Source: Polysphondylium violaceum (lineage: Eukaryota > Evosea > Eumycetozoa > Dictyosteliales > Dictyosteliaceae). From it: a stretch of DNA of 44,259 bases. This document shows, piece by piece, positions 43,726-44,259 of this stretch (the stretch's first letter is position 1; every line of letters begins with the position of its first letter). The DNA lies in contig AJWJ01000152.1 in assembly GCA_000277445.1 (NCBI GenBank), positions 1 through 44,259 of the forward strand. The letters are read 5' to 3'. The translations under genes were made by a program, and so were the position numbers. The notes beneath the pieces were generated by a model. That model ran no database searches. It was given only the letters and a program-made list of their open reading frames with translations, and was not told the origin of the DNA.

Positions 43726-44259
43726 AAAACATATCATTTCTATGCATAAACTATAATAAAGCATGAACTAGTTGATTTCATCAGCCCATTATTAATAAAT
43801 ACTCAATTGTTTTTAATCACCCTTTATCATATTATTAAAGGCAAACCTCCAATTATAATTCAAAATTTATGATCCACACCTTCTTCATCCATATTTTATT
43901 AATAATGCATTTTGCATTACAAAGTTGTAATAGGAATACCTTTTACATCTTAATTAACTTAATTCTGGAATTAATTCTCTTAGAAAAGATTTTGAATTAT
44001 TTTCAAAAATGAAATTTTATTTGAATTAAATTTGTGTAAAAGGTATACCGTTTACATAGTATACAAATGGTATACTGATTAAATTAACAACTAAGAGGTT
44101 CAATTCCAGAGATGAGTAAGTTAAGTACAGTTAAATTGTAAAATCATTTTTATAAAAACTCTAAATATGAATGTATAAAAATAAACACTATATTCATCTC
44201 TCATTAATCATCTCTTTTTTCTAATATTTATATGGAAATTGTATTTTAAAAAGTTTAGT
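43726..44259. other. Right-end spacer with two interleaved inverted repeats
   Basis: No coding sequence found. Inverted pair one: 43933-43947 with 44035-44049 (14 of 15 match). Inverted pair two: 43964-43983 with 44091-44110 (17 of 20 match). The two pairs interleave rather than nest. GTATAC occurs three times (44043, 44059, 44070). The window ends before any next gene can be seen. Confidence 0.45.

Overview
This window looks like nuclear DNA of a dictyostelid social amoeba. The evidence is very AT-rich intergenic DNA with long A and T runs, short GT-AG introns (mostly 57-123 bp), Asn/Gln/Thr homopolymers in proteins, and families typical of the group: an Shk-type kinase with an SH2 domain, ABCA half-transporters, CHID1 and a TLDc protein. 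Coding regions are less AT-rich than I would expect for Dictyostelium discoideum itself, so another genus (Heterostelium, Cavenderia or similar) is a reasonable guess. The species is inference. I assembled 22 protein genes. Most need splicing; intron boundaries were read by eye from GT/AG sites, reading frame and family similarity.

Layout. 1-5.2 kb: a strongly codon-biased SRPBCC plus sterol-methyltransferase-like gene (+), a two-RRM SR splicing protein (-) and the U5 snRNP protein Dib1/TXNL4A (-), whose third exon lies beyond a 510 bp intron. 5.2-8.4 kb: a long CA/CT-rich upstream region, a small unknown gene (+), and an unexplained stretch with a possible alternative exon and a DUSE-like box. 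8.4-15.8 kb: HDDC2 nucleotidase (-), an unknown coiled-coil protein (+), ADP-dependent glucokinase (-), an ABCA half-transporter (-) and a Nudix protein (-). 15.9-22 kb: LRR protein (+), CHID1 (-), a 2OG-Fe(II) dioxygenase (+) and a mitochondrial carrier (-). 22-28.4 kb: an unusual AGC kinase (-) with about 2.8 kb of GT-rich (CA-rich on its own strand) upstream DNA, then a mitochondrial protein homologous to ATP-type PEP carboxykinase that has lost every catalytic element (-). 28.6-32.4 kb: a dictyostelid-type ankyrin-like family protein (-) and SURF6/RRP14 (+). 33.2-37.9 kb: a NuSAP-like protein (+) and the kinetochore protein Nuf2 (+), each with an E2F-like TTCCCGCC-type box about 170 bp before the ATG. 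38.8-43.7 kb: an Shk-type SH2 kinase (+), the OMA1 metalloprotease (-) and a TLDc protein (+).

Themes. There are no operons. Genes are monocistronic, with tight convergent pairs (45-160 bp) and divergent promoters. Two spliceosome genes are neighbours (SR protein, Dib1), two mitotic genes are neighbours (NuSAP-like, Nuf2), and several products are mitochondrial (carrier, PEPCK-like protein, OMA1). The most interesting items are the dead PEPCK-like protein, the SRPBCC-methyltransferase fusion, the paired E2F-like boxes on the mitotic genes, a roughly 79-nt imperfect hairpin at 38.3 kb, and orphan splice donors in the two long upstream regions. I found no tRNA, rRNA, CRISPR array, prokaryotic element or complete transposon.
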